Shown here one piece after another: positions 33,076-41,517 of a stretch of 64,000 nt of DNA; within the stretch, counting starts at the first letter, position 1, and every line of letters starts with the position of its first letter. The notes beneath the pieces are model-generated. The model was not told the origin of the DNA, did no database searches, and worked only from the letters and a program-made list of their open reading frames with translations. Source of the stretch: Enterococcus sp. DIV1094 (lineage in GTDB: Bacteria > Bacillota > Bacilli > Lactobacillales > Enterococcaceae); NCBI RefSeq assembly GCF_017316305.2, contig NZ_CP147250.1, forward strand, positions 1,508,001-1,572,000, in the 5' to 3' direction. The translations under genes were made by a program, and so were the position numbers.

Positions 33076-34881
33076 ATGACAACGACAATCGAAGTGAACA
33101 AACAAAGTGTGAGGCAATTTCTTGAAACAGGAAAACTCAAAAAATTTGTTATTCCAGAATATCAACGTCCATATGCCTGGACTGACGAACAAATTCAAGT
33201 GTTGTTTGATGACTTAGCAGAGTACACTGCCAATAATAACGAGAGTACTTATTTTTTGGGGAGTATCGTGGCTTATGAAAATGAACAACAAGAGCAAGAA
33301 ATCATTGATGGTCAGCAACGGATAACTACGCTATTTTTATTACTTAGAGTGATCTATGGTAAATTAGAAAATAGTAGTGAGAAAGAAGCAGTATTCTTGA
33401 AGAGTCAAATTGAACCTGCCTTATGGGAACAAGATGATCTAACTGGCGAGGTTAAGTTAGATAAAATTTTAATCAGGTCTAAGGTAATGGGGGATGAAGG
33501 CAATGAAGAATTTGCCAATATCCTAGTAAGGGGTCAAGCTGATGTTAAATCAAAAAGTAATTATTCAAAAAATTATATTTTGATCCAACAGTTACTAAAT
33601 GATTATGCAACGAATGAACCACTGTCATTTTATCGTTTTATTAGTAATATATTGAATAAGGCTATCTTATTACCAATCACTGCGGATACTCAGGATACAG
33701 CGCTGACTATTTTCTCCACATTGAATGATCGAGGACTTGCGTTATCAGACGCAGATATCTTCAAAGCAAAAATTTATAATCATTTGGATGTTGAAGGGAA
33801 AAATGATTTCATAGAAAAGTGGCAGCAACTGGATGAAGAGGCTACTAATGCTAATGAAAGTATTCAAAAACTATTTTATTATTATATGTTTTATTTGAGA
33901 GCATTGGAGAATGATCGTAATACTACAACACCTGGAGTAAGGAAATATTACTCAAAAAATAATTTTGAACGATTATATTCCGATGATGTATTAACTAATC
34001 TGAATACAATACTTAATTTATGGATTGTAGTAAATAATAGAAATTCACTCGATGGTCAACCGTGGTCGGAAAATAAAGAGATTAAGCAAGTGCTTGATTG
34101 TTTAACTTCCTATCCTAATGAATTTTGGAAATATCCAGTCGTGACTTATTATTTGCATTATCATAAAAGTGTTGAATTTGAGGATGATTTTTTAGCATTT
34201 CTTCGTCGTTTATTGGCAACATTGTCAGCTAGATACATTGTAACTCCGACAATTAACGCAGTAAAAAGAGGGATCTTGAATTTGAATGCGGAAATTGTCA
34301 AATCACCTAAACCTAAGTTTGACTTTACTCCGATAGATGAAAAAGAATTAAAGGAAAAAATAAAAGATGCCCATCGTAATACAGTACGCATGATACTGAA
34401 GATGATTTCCTATCAACATCAGGAAGATCTATTGCCCGAAAAATGGGAGATCGAGCACATCTTCCCTCAAAAATGGCAACCGACTTATTTTCCTACTACA
34501 TCAGATAAAGAAGTAAGAAGTCTAGTAGAACATATAGGAAATAAAATACCATTCGAGAAAAAGCTGAATATCACTGCAAGTAACGGTTATTTTACAAAGA
34601 AAAAAGAAATTTACAATCAATCAAGAGTCGGTATATTGCGTGAATTATCCAATTCTCATGATGATTGGGGCTTAGATGAAATTCGTGAGCGAGATATACG
34701 TATTGCGGATGAATTATTCAATTTGTTAAGTCAGTGGGGGCTTTATCAAAGTGAAACAGAAGAGAGTAGACAACTAATTCCTATCCCTGAAGATAAGATA
34801 AGTGACTATCAACAATTTATCAAGATATTTAATAAAGATGATTCGGATGAAACAAGACAAATGTTTTTAACTATGATGTAG
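33076..34881 (+). CDS. GmrSD-like DUF262/DUF1524 restriction protein
   Basis: 601 residues. The N-terminal DUF262 domain (about 1-230) has the ParB-like motif IPEYQRPYAW (about 21-30) and the nucleotide-binding IIDGQQRITTLFLL (about 75-88). The C-terminal DUF1524 domain (about 420-560) has the HNH-type motif WEIEHIFPQKW (about 456-466), and a further motif HIGNKIPF (about 488). Such proteins cut modified, mainly glucosylated, phage DNA, or act inside larger systems. CGGAGG precedes ATG 33076. It stands alone immediately after rlmH and ends before a terminator at 35035, so it is a single-gene defence unit. Confidence 0.88.
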   Translation: MTTTIEVNKQSVRQFLETGKLKKFVIPEYQRPYAWTDEQIQVLFDDLAEYTANNNESTYFLGSIVAYENEQQEQEIIDGQQRITTLFLLLRVIYGKLENSSEKEAVFLKSQIEPALWEQDDLTGEVKLDKILIRSKVMGDEGNEEFANILVRGQADVKSKSNYSKNYILIQQLLNDYATNEPLSFYRFISNILNKAILLPITADTQDTALTIFSTLNDRGLALSDADIFKAKIYNHLDVEGKNDFIEKWQQLDEEATNANESIQKLFYYYMFYLRALENDRNTTTPGVRKYYSKNNFERLYSDDVLTNLNTILNLWIVVNNRNSLDGQPWSENKEIKQVLDCLTSYPNEFWKYPVVTYYLHYHKSVEFEDDFLAFLRRLLATLSARYIVTPTINAVKRGILNLNAEIVKSPKPKFDFTPIDEKELKEKIKDAHRNTVRMILKMISYQHQEDLLPEKWEIEHIFPQKWQPTYFPTTSDKEVRSLVEHIGNKIPFEKKLNITASNGYFTKKKEIYNQSRVGILRELSNSHDDWGLDEIRERDIRIADELFNLLSQWGLYQSETEESRQLIPIPEDKISDYQQFIKIFNKDDSDETRQMFLTMM

Positions 34882-35377
34882 GTGATCCCTAGACACGGAA
34901 GAGGAGTAGGAAATATTCAAACAACTATTAAAATTGGCATTAAAAGTTGAAATGTTGATCTGGCTATACAGATGATAACAAGTGTCATAGCTAGTGTTGT
35001 ATGCTTTTCCCCTTAGAAAGAAAATAATCTATGTATAAGGTATTCCTATTTGATGATAGGAATACCTTATTTACTTTGAAAAAAGCATTTCTTCTGTATT
35101 TTCTAGCCCAGTATCATAATTGAAAGACAGTATGCTATAACAGATTCCGAGTCTTTTTTAATCTATAAAAAATCAAATTTTCTTATTGAAGAAAAATATA
35201 TATAAGATAACTAAAATTAATTTTAGTTATTTAAACGATTATGAAACTAAAACGATATTTTATGATATATTAATAATTTAGAGGTATTTTCATATTAAAA
35301 TTAAAGAGTGTGGAATATTTAATAAATATTTGGCAAGTTATTTTATGTGACTTTTAAGTAAGGAGAAAAGTTTTTTT
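34882..35377. other. AT-rich gap between the restriction gene and the LXG locus
   Basis: Holds the terminator ATAAGGTATTCCTA / TAGGAATACCTTAT (35035-35070). The rest is very AT-rich with no ORF, as expected for recently acquired DNA. AAGGAG precedes the next gene. Confidence 0.6.
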
Positions 35378-35500
35378 ATGAAATGCGTATTTAGTTTAAG
35401 AAGATCAACATCTAAAGGACAAACACCTATCGTTTATGAAGAAAGAACGTTTCAAGAAACCAACAATCAAATCTCTAGGAAGGTGAACGAATGGCAATAG
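35378..35500 (+). CDS. Short ORF at the head of the LXG locus, possibly a truncated Lap1
   Basis: 40 residues from ATG 35378 with AAGGAGAAAAG upstream, starting MKCVFSLRRSTSKGQTPIVY. It overlaps the next gene by 10 bp. In LXG operons this place usually holds Lap1 (DUF3130, a WXG100-like partner of about 95 residues). The present ORF is far shorter and has no clear DUF3130 sequence, so it is either a remnant or an unrelated leader peptide. The real Lap1 may be encoded elsewhere or be absent. Confidence 0.4.
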   Translation: MKCVFSLRRSTSKGQTPIVYEERTFQETNNQISRKVNEWQ

Positions 35501-35847
35501 ACAATGAAAGGATTTATGAGAATCAAAAACAAATGCTGAAAGTGGAACACCAACAAGATGAATTAGCAAAGGGAAAACGTATCTTAGAAAACCAACTCTT
35601 TCAATTAGAAAAAGTACTTCAAATAGGTTTTCGCCAACTCTCTGAAACGAATCATGAAGATATCCAACAAGGCATGTCCAATGCAATTTGGCTGCAGAAG
35701 GAGTATGAAGTAAAGCAACGAGCATTTCAACAACGATTTCATCAGGCATATGAAGAATTGGATGTTTCTTATAGTAAAACTTTACAAGTATTAGAAGGAG
35801 AAAGAGAAGAGTTGTTTGCAGAAAGGAGAACATTCGAGTGGGATTAG
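35491..35847 (+). CDS. LXG accessory protein, Lap2-like (DUF3958 type)
   Basis: 118 residues, all helical and charged (KVEHQQDELAKGKRILENQL; KEYEVKQRAFQQRFHQAYEE). Length, coiled-coil character and position one gene before an LXG toxin match DUF3958/Lap2 targeting factors. These helical partners bind the LXG stalk and deliver it to the type VII secretion machine. AGGAAGG precedes ATG 35491 inside the short upstream ORF, and the gene overlaps the toxin by 10 bp. The family assignment is from context and build rather than a definite motif. Confidence 0.6.
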   Translation: MAIDNERIYENQKQMLKVEHQQDELAKGKRILENQLFQLEKVLQIGFRQLSETNHEDIQQGMSNAIWLQKEYEVKQRAFQQRFHQAYEELDVSYSKTLQVLEGEREELFAERRTFEWD

Positions 35848-37133
35848 TTTATGTGAGTGGAGAATCATCAGACTTTATGTCAGCGCTTAAAAAGAATCTA
35901 GCAAGTAGTAGAGAAACGATCAATCAACTAAAGAGAGGAAGTCAAAAAATCATATCAGCTGTCAATGGAAAAGAACTATCCGGCGCAGCATATACAGCAG
36001 GAAAAGGATTATTTAGTGAATTGATCATTCCGACAATTACAAGAACAACGGATGCGATTGAAAAAATTGAACAAGAGCTTCAGAGGTATAAAGTTGCGGA
36101 ACAAATCGTAGCTATGGAAGGATACTTGGATGAAAACAAACTGAACCAGCAACTGGCGACGACACGGACAATGAAAGCATCAGTAGACACGACTTCTGCT
36201 TTTATCCGATCCCAAGCACAAAGTAATCCGTTCGTCGGTATTATTGAAACTTTGCTAAATGTCCAACGAGATCTAGATCGTATGTCAGAGAGCTTTCAAC
36301 AAGATATTGATCAAATACAAAACAAGCTAAAAAAATTACATAATTTCAATTCTCAAACTAGTGGATTATTCAGTCATAGTTTGGATGAATTGAAACTGGC
36401 GATGCAGGGTGTATTAGTATTAAAGAATACGAAAGTGAGGACAGATGGTTCATATTTGTTACCAGAGGGAACGAATAAAAAGTGGTTTATAGATATCCAA
36501 TACAATTCTTCTGATACGAAGGAAGTGTTAGAGCAAATTACTGGATGGACAGATTATGCTTATAACATTGCTGAGGGAGCATTAAGGGGCTTAAAGATAT
36601 ATGGACAGAAGCAGAAGATTAGAGCAATAAAGTTGGGTTCAAGAACAGTAGCAAACTACACATTTTCACGTACAACGCGAAATGCTAAAGCATTAGAGAG
36701 TGTTAGTGATGATTTTTTAGACTCAATTAATGTGATTAGTAATAATAAAATATGGAAAGGAATAGGGGTAGCAGGTACTGTAGTAGGAGCTGCTTTTGAG
36801 TACGATAACCAAATGAAAAAATATAATAATGTTGGACGGGCTGTACAAAATACAGTTGTGCATACAACTATACAAGCTACAGGTGCAAAAATTGGTGCAG
36901 CAATTGGAACAGTAATTCCTGTTCCAATTTTAGGGACTATGACGGGAGCAGTATTAGGGATAGGAGTAGGCTATTTGGGTAGTAAATTTTATGATTGGTT
37001 TGAATCGGGAAAGGCAGAAAAAGTAGTGGAAGAATTTACAATTACAGCGAAAAACAAATTGAAAAATCTTAAAAATAATATTGGGGTTACATTTGCATTT
37101 TTTGGAAAAACATTGGGTGGTGTATTCGGATGA
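35838..37133 (+). CDS. LXG-domain type VII secreted toxin with glycine-zipper membrane domain
   Basis: 431 residues from GTG 35838 (AAAGGAG upstream). The helical LXG stalk covers about residues 1-200 (MGLVYVSGESSDFMSALKKN; KELSGAAYTAGKGLFSELII; ending with SQTSGLFSH). A middle segment (about 200-320) follows. The tail has a hydrophobic Gly/Ala repeat GAKIGAAIGTVIPVPILGTM then TGAVLGIGVGYLGSKFYDWF (about 345-385), a glycine zipper like those in pore-forming LXG toxins (TelE, TspA types). No nuclease or NADase motif is seen. The next gene starts inside its stop codon and encodes a membrane protein, as an immunity gene should. Confidence 0.82.
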   Translation: MGLVYVSGESSDFMSALKKNLASSRETINQLKRGSQKIISAVNGKELSGAAYTAGKGLFSELIIPTITRTTDAIEKIEQELQRYKVAEQIVAMEGYLDENKLNQQLATTRTMKASVDTTSAFIRSQAQSNPFVGIIETLLNVQRDLDRMSESFQQDIDQIQNKLKKLHNFNSQTSGLFSHSLDELKLAMQGVLVLKNTKVRTDGSYLLPEGTNKKWFIDIQYNSSDTKEVLEQITGWTDYAYNIAEGALRGLKIYGQKQKIRAIKLGSRTVANYTFSRTTRNAKALESVSDDFLDSINVISNNKIWKGIGVAGTVVGAAFEYDNQMKKYNNVGRAVQNTVVHTTIQATGAKIGAAIGTVIPVPILGTMTGAVLGIGVGYLGSKFYDWFESGKAEKVVEEFTITAKNKLKNLKNNIGVTFAFFGKTLGGVFG

Positions 37134-37711
37134 AAGAGAATGTGGTGCCATTACTACGCAGAACAACAAATGAAACCATCTATTTTGATTTTAACAATCA
37201 AAAACTTTTTATACAAAAATTTACAGGGGAACATGAAGAATATTCAAAATCGCTAGTAGTATTATTAGGATTATTTGGTTCCATGATAGTTATTCCTTTC
37301 CTTACTAAAAAGTTAGATTTCATGTCTAGCATACCACCTATCATCAATTACATACTGTTTTCTGCGATAGGTTATTTAGCTGCTAAAGCTATAGGCTTAA
37401 CTATAATGAATAAAATAAAAGGAGAAAAAATATATAAAGATTTCGACAGAAAACAAGTAAAAAAAATAATTGCTAACCAAGGGGATCTACAAATAATTTG
37501 GTGGACTCAATTAGTTTTAATAACTGGGTATATAATAGGTTCCTTTATCTGTTTAATTAGTGAGATGCTGCCCATCGATTTGGCGATAATTGTTTCGCTT
37601 GGTTGTTTTGTGATTATTTTATTACAGGATTCTGTTCGGCCATTTACATATAAGAAAGCGATAAAAATACTAAAAAAACAAATGAAGGAAGGAAAATTTC
37701 ATGATCAATAA
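37130..37711 (+). CDS. Membrane protein, likely immunity protein of the LXG toxin
   Basis: 193 residues with about four membrane helices (LVVLLGLFGSMIVIPFLTK about residue 45; IINYILFSAIGYLAAKAIGL about 80; TQLVLITGYIIGSFICLISE about 128; LAIIVSLGCFVIILLQ about 150). ATGA overlap with the toxin stop indicates strict co-expression. The position, size and membrane nature fit protection against a membrane-damaging toxin. I recognise no named family. It overlaps the following DUF4176 gene by 11 bp. Confidence 0.7.
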   Translation: MKENVVPLLRRTTNETIYFDFNNQKLFIQKFTGEHEEYSKSLVVLLGLFGSMIVIPFLTKKLDFMSSIPPIINYILFSAIGYLAAKAIGLTIMNKIKGEKIYKDFDRKQVKKIIANQGDLQIIWWTQLVLITGYIIGSFICLISEMLPIDLAIIVSLGCFVIILLQDSVRPFTYKKAIKILKKQMKEGKFHDQ

Positions 37712-38039
37712 ACATATTTTACCATTGGGAAGTGTAGTGCTGTTAAAAGGTGGAGACATCAAACTTATTATTGTTGGACGAGCACAGCTTTTTAATAATG
37801 AAGGAACAATTGGCTATTTTGACTATTCTGCATTAGGTTATCCGCAAGGTGTAATAGCGGAATCTAATTTTGCTTTTTTTAATGATGAAGATATAAAGAA
37901 AGTCTTATTTGAAGGTTATCGAAATGAGCAAGAAGTAGCATTTGCTGATTCTTATGCAGAAAACATGAAAAATGTGCCTTATCCTAAATTAGTGATTGAA
38001 AGAGAAATTGAAGAAGAACCAGAAACTTTTGGCTTTTAA
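37701..38039 (+). CDS. DUF4176 protein of the LXG locus
   Basis: 112 residues. Start INKHILPLGSVVLLKGGDIK and the segment GYFDYSALGYPQGVIAESNF are typical of DUF4176, a small domain found repeatedly in type VII secretion and LXG loci of Firmicutes. Its role is not established; it may assist secretion or immunity. GGAAGGAAAAT precedes ATG 37701. Last of a tightly overlapping gene chain that begins at 35378. Confidence 0.8.
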   Translation: MINKHILPLGSVVLLKGGDIKLIIVGRAQLFNNEGTIGYFDYSALGYPQGVIAESNFAFFNDEDIKKVLFEGYRNEQEVAFADSYAENMKNVPYPKLVIEREIEEEPETFGF

Positions 38040-38164
38040 AATTTAGTTATTAATATGGAATAATAGAAATGAAATACTATAGAGCTGTTTTGAAAGTAAT
38101 CAAATAATAGCTTATATGGATAAATTTTTTCCGGATCAACTGAGAAACTTGGAGGAGGCTTTAG

Positions 38165-38833
38165 ATGATAGAAAACAACTGTGTCCAAGATATTAAAAGA
38201 ATTAATGGCAGATATTATTTACTGGAATTACATGATGGATTGTACATTGTTGATTATTTTAAGTTAATTAGGTTGAGAAATTTTTTTCCGTTCAGTAACT
38301 TTTATAACAATGCTCGGAAAAAAAGTTGGATTGCTTATAAAGTAACTGGATTAGAGGAAATTATTGAAGGTGAAAAAATACCTGAAAGACAATTTTATGT
38401 TCCTGAATCTTATGGGATTTTCGGAGTCATTGTAATTAGCCCTTTTCTTATATATTTGGGCTATCTAGAATCAATATACTTAGCTCTATTGATTGGCAGT
38501 CTTCTTAGTACATATGGAATAGTATCAATCTGTCGACTATTACATAGCAATAAAAAAGTGCAAGAAATAGTTAAAGATACGACAATTGTACAGTTAGTAC
38601 TTGTTGAAAATACAAAGTCAAAAATTTATGTGGTTCTGAGTAATTTTTTATCATGTGTATATGGTATGTTTGTAAGCTACTTATTTATATCCGCAATTTT
38701 GTCAGGTGACTTTTGGGTGGTTATTTTTGTTTCATTAGTATCACCTACAATTTCGTTAATATTTGGAAAAATTATATCAAATTTAGGAGAAGTTCCAGAT
38801 GTATCTTCTAAATACCAAATTGAAAAAAGATAA
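38165..38833 (+). CDS. DUF443-like five-TM protein, immunity candidate
   Basis: 222 residues. The soluble start (RINGRYYLLELHDGLYIVDY, then FFPFSNFYNNARKKSWIAYK) matches the opening of DUF443 proteins, followed by hydrophobic helices at about 82-100, 103-120, 158-176 and 180-202. DUF443 proteins such as TsaI protect staphylococci against the membrane-acting LXG toxin TspA. GGAGGAGG precedes ATG 38165, which is 125 bp after the DUF4176 gene. It might be a second or orphan immunity gene for this or a related glycine-zipper toxin. Confidence 0.68.
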   Translation: MIENNCVQDIKRINGRYYLLELHDGLYIVDYFKLIRLRNFFPFSNFYNNARKKSWIAYKVTGLEEIIEGEKIPERQFYVPESYGIFGVIVISPFLIYLGYLESIYLALLIGSLLSTYGIVSICRLLHSNKKVQEIVKDTTIVQLVLVENTKSKIYVVLSNFLSCVYGMFVSYLFISAILSGDFWVVIFVSLVSPTISLIFGKIISNLGEVPDVSSKYQIEKR

Positions 38834-39154
38834 AAATTCTATAAAAGATTATCAACTGAAATGAGTATATATTTTAAAATCAGCATTTTAATCGATTATA
38901 GGAATAAACAGAAAAGGAATATTTAAAAGAAAGAATATGACTACTAGAATTTCCAAAAATTCAGTTTATATAGAATGTGTATGTTTTTTTAGTCCACCTT
39001 TAAATATTAGAAGTATAAATGATGTATCTTTTAGTATCTATCGATAATTCCTACCAACCAAAGAAAAATTAGGAAATCATTCATTGTTCCATAGGAATCT
39101 TATAATAATTATTTGATAAGCTATCATCGTGGGGGATTGGGAAAGAGGGTCCAG
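38834..39154. other. AT-rich intergenic stretch
   Basis: No ORF, no clear hairpin and no convincing promoter seen. AT-rich like the rest of the island. Confidence 0.5.
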
Positions 39155-39868
39155 ATGAAGAAAAATTATCAGGTGATTTGTCTATTGATCATGGCTTTTT
39201 TATTTTTTATGCCCGTTCAAGCTTTTGCTGTAGCAGGCGGTCATGGTGGTGGTTCAACAGGTGGTGGCTCTGGTGGCGGTTCGATAGGGGGCGGTTCCAA
39301 TTCCTATTATCGGGATGATCGATCAACTACTAGCATGAGTGAATCAGAGAATTTTCTCTATATTGGCTTATCATTAGGAAGTATAATCGTATTTCCTTTA
39401 GTTAAAAAAAAGCGTGTGCAATACGTGGAATTCAATGATTTGTTATCAAGAATGCCAGGAACAAAACGCGAAAAGAAAAAACTACTTTCTGAAATCAACA
39501 GAGTATTTTATGCAATACAAAAGGCTTGGGAAGAAGAAGCGCCTGAAAAAGTCAAGAACTGTTACACACCAAGATTGTTTGAAGAACATCAGCAGGTGCT
39601 ACAAAAGAATAAAGACGAAGGTGTAAGAAATCATACAACGAAAATAACTATTCAAGAATTGGGCAACTATCGACAAATCAATGAAAATAGTTTTTCTATT
39701 CGAATCGATTTTAGTTGTTTTGATTATTTAGTTGATCGAAAGAATCAGCAATTGATATCGGGTGATAAGCGAGAACGGCTGTATTTCTCGCAAGTATGGT
39801 ATTTCAACTACTCTGAAAAAGACAAAAGTTGGCAAGCAGATTTTATTCAACCGATATTTTTGGATTGA
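39155..39868 (+). CDS. Secreted or anchored Tim44-like protein with Gly/Ser linker
   Basis: 237 residues from ATG 39155; GAGGG is upstream. A signal peptide (residues about 1-24, CLLIMAFLFFMPVQAFAVAG) is followed by a Gly/Ser/His-rich stretch (about 25-48), a second membrane helix (about 70-84, FLYIGLSLGSIIVFPLV) and a C-terminal cystatin/NTF2-like fold of the Tim44 type (about 95-237, with ending QVWYFNYSEKDKSWQADFIQ). Similar proteins are found in Firmicutes with unknown function. It may belong to the T7SS island or stand alone. A terminator follows. Confidence 0.6.
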   Translation: MKKNYQVICLLIMAFLFFMPVQAFAVAGGHGGGSTGGGSGGGSIGGGSNSYYRDDRSTTSMSESENFLYIGLSLGSIIVFPLVKKKRVQYVEFNDLLSRMPGTKREKKKLLSEINRVFYAIQKAWEEEAPEKVKNCYTPRLFEEHQQVLQKNKDEGVRNHTTKITIQELGNYRQINENSFSIRIDFSCFDYLVDRKNQQLISGDKRERLYFSQVWYFNYSEKDKSWQADFIQPIFLD

Positions 39869-39940
39869 TAGAGTGTATGTATGTGGGCTAAATTAGTATT
39901 TAAGGTAAACAAATGGTTTTATCAAGAAAATAGTTATAAA

Positions 39941-39992
39941 AGTCATCATTGTAATCTGCGTATAGAATCGTAATGATGGCTTTTTTTATTTT
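39941..39992 (+). terminator. Terminator
   Basis: AGTCATCATT (39941-39950) and AATGATGGCT (39972-39981), then a T-run. Confidence 0.85.
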
Positions 39993-40130
39993 ATTATAAA
40001 ACAAAGAAATTAGTTATTTTATTCGTGAAGTGTAGAAATATGTAAAATAACAAGAATTTTCTGAAAATTACCCTTTTGTTTCTCTCACGAAGATGTTAGA
40101 ATGGTTGTTAAACTATAAAGGGGTGATTGT

Positions 40131-41366
40131 TTGTTAGAGAAATTTTTGAAGCTTTCGTTAGTTCAACGTATTGGTTGTGGTATTTTAATTGGTATAATAT
40201 TTGGTATTTTCTTACCGACCTGGGGATTTATTGCTTTATTAGGAACGTTATTCGTTAGTTGTTTAAAAGCCATCGCGCCGTTGTTAGTGTTTTTCTTGAC
40301 TGCAGCTTCGATTGCGAAACACAAGATGGGGAACGAAACATTTGTGAAGCCGATTTTAGGCTTGTATCTAGGGGGCACTTTTTTAGCTGCTTTTGTTGCG
40401 GTGATCACTAGCTCTATTTTTACAGTACCGATCACGCTAAAAGAAACAGTTTCGGAACAAGCACCTCAAAATATAGGCACTGTTTTATCTACGATGCTGA
40501 CCAACGTGACTCAAAATCCGATTCAAGCAATTATTGATTCTAATTATTTAGGTGTGTTATTTTGGGCTGTATTATTAGGGTTGGCGTTACGCACACGTAC
40601 GGAAGCAACTAAAGAAGTTGTCGATCAAGTTTCAGTGGCCTTATCACACGTGGTTCAGCTGATTATTTCTTTTGCGCCAATCGGTATTTTAGGTTTAGTC
40701 TATGAATCGATTGCAACGACAGGACTTGCTGGTTTGGCTGAGTACCTTCAACTAGTTCTTGTTTTAGTAGGTACGATGCTTTTTGTTGCTTTGGTAGTAT
40801 ATCCATTACTTACTTTTTTATTTATCAAAGAAAATCCCTATCCATTGATTTTCTTTTGCCTAAAGGAAAGTGCTATTTCTGCTTTCTTTACGCGTAGTTC
40901 TGCGGCGAATATCCCAATCAATATGATGTTGGCAGAAAAGCTGAAATTGACAAAAGAATCTTATGCGATCTCGATTCCATTAGGAGCAACGATCAACATG
41001 GGGGGCGCAGCAGTTACGATTACAGTGATGACTTTAACGACTGTCCAAGCGCTAGGTATTGAAGCTTCTTTTGGTTTGAAATTGATTTTAAGCATCTTGG
41101 CGGCTTTAGCAGCTTGTGGTGCTTCTGGAGTAGCTGGTGGTTCATTATTGCTGATTCCGTTAGCTTGTAGTCTATTTGGGATCTCAAATGACATTGCGAT
41201 GCAAGTTGTAGGAATCGGGTTTATTATAGGTGTCATCCAAGATTCAGTTGAAACAGCGCTAAATTCTTCAAGTGATTTATTATTTACAGCAATTGGTGAA
41301 CTAGGTGCTCGAAAAAGAAATGGGGAGGATGTTTCGATAAAAAGTCGCTTGAGTGAATTGAATTGA
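40131..41366 (+). CDS. sstT: Serine/threonine:sodium symporter SstT
   Basis: 411 residues, DAACS family, about 8 membrane helices with two re-entrant loops. Motifs: FFTRSSAANIPINM (HP1, about residue 252), IPLGATINMGGAAVTITVMT (TM7, about 282) and ACGASGVAGGSLLLIP (HP2, about 327). These closely follow SstT rather than GltP. The TTG at 40131 has AAGGGG 7 bp upstream, and no ATG fits. It takes up serine and threonine with sodium. Monocistronic with a strong terminator. Confidence 0.92.
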   Translation: MLEKFLKLSLVQRIGCGILIGIIFGIFLPTWGFIALLGTLFVSCLKAIAPLLVFFLTAASIAKHKMGNETFVKPILGLYLGGTFLAAFVAVITSSIFTVPITLKETVSEQAPQNIGTVLSTMLTNVTQNPIQAIIDSNYLGVLFWAVLLGLALRTRTEATKEVVDQVSVALSHVVQLIISFAPIGILGLVYESIATTGLAGLAEYLQLVLVLVGTMLFVALVVYPLLTFLFIKENPYPLIFFCLKESAISAFFTRSSAANIPINMMLAEKLKLTKESYAISIPLGATINMGGAAVTITVMTLTTVQALGIEASFGLKLILSILAALAACGASGVAGGSLLLIPLACSLFGISNDIAMQVVGIGFIIGVIQDSVETALNSSSDLLFTAIGELGARKRNGEDVSIKSRLSELN

Positions 41367-41457
41367 TACGATTCAGAGTACCAATTCTTGAATGATTCTT
41401 TCTATCACTGAAATTTATTCTGCGATAAGCAATTTTGACAAGACACGGTTAAAAGAA

Positions 41458-41507
41458 AAACACTAGCGTCCGAAATCATATGATTTTCGGATGCTAGTGT
41501 CTTTTTT
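41458..41507. terminator. Bidirectional terminator
   Basis: ACACTAGCGTCCGAAATCAT and ATGATTTTCGGATGCTAGTGT, about 20 bp, then TCTTTTTT. Serves sstT and the convergent sulfatase-fold gene. Confidence 0.92.
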
Positions 41508-41517
41508 GAAGAAGTGA

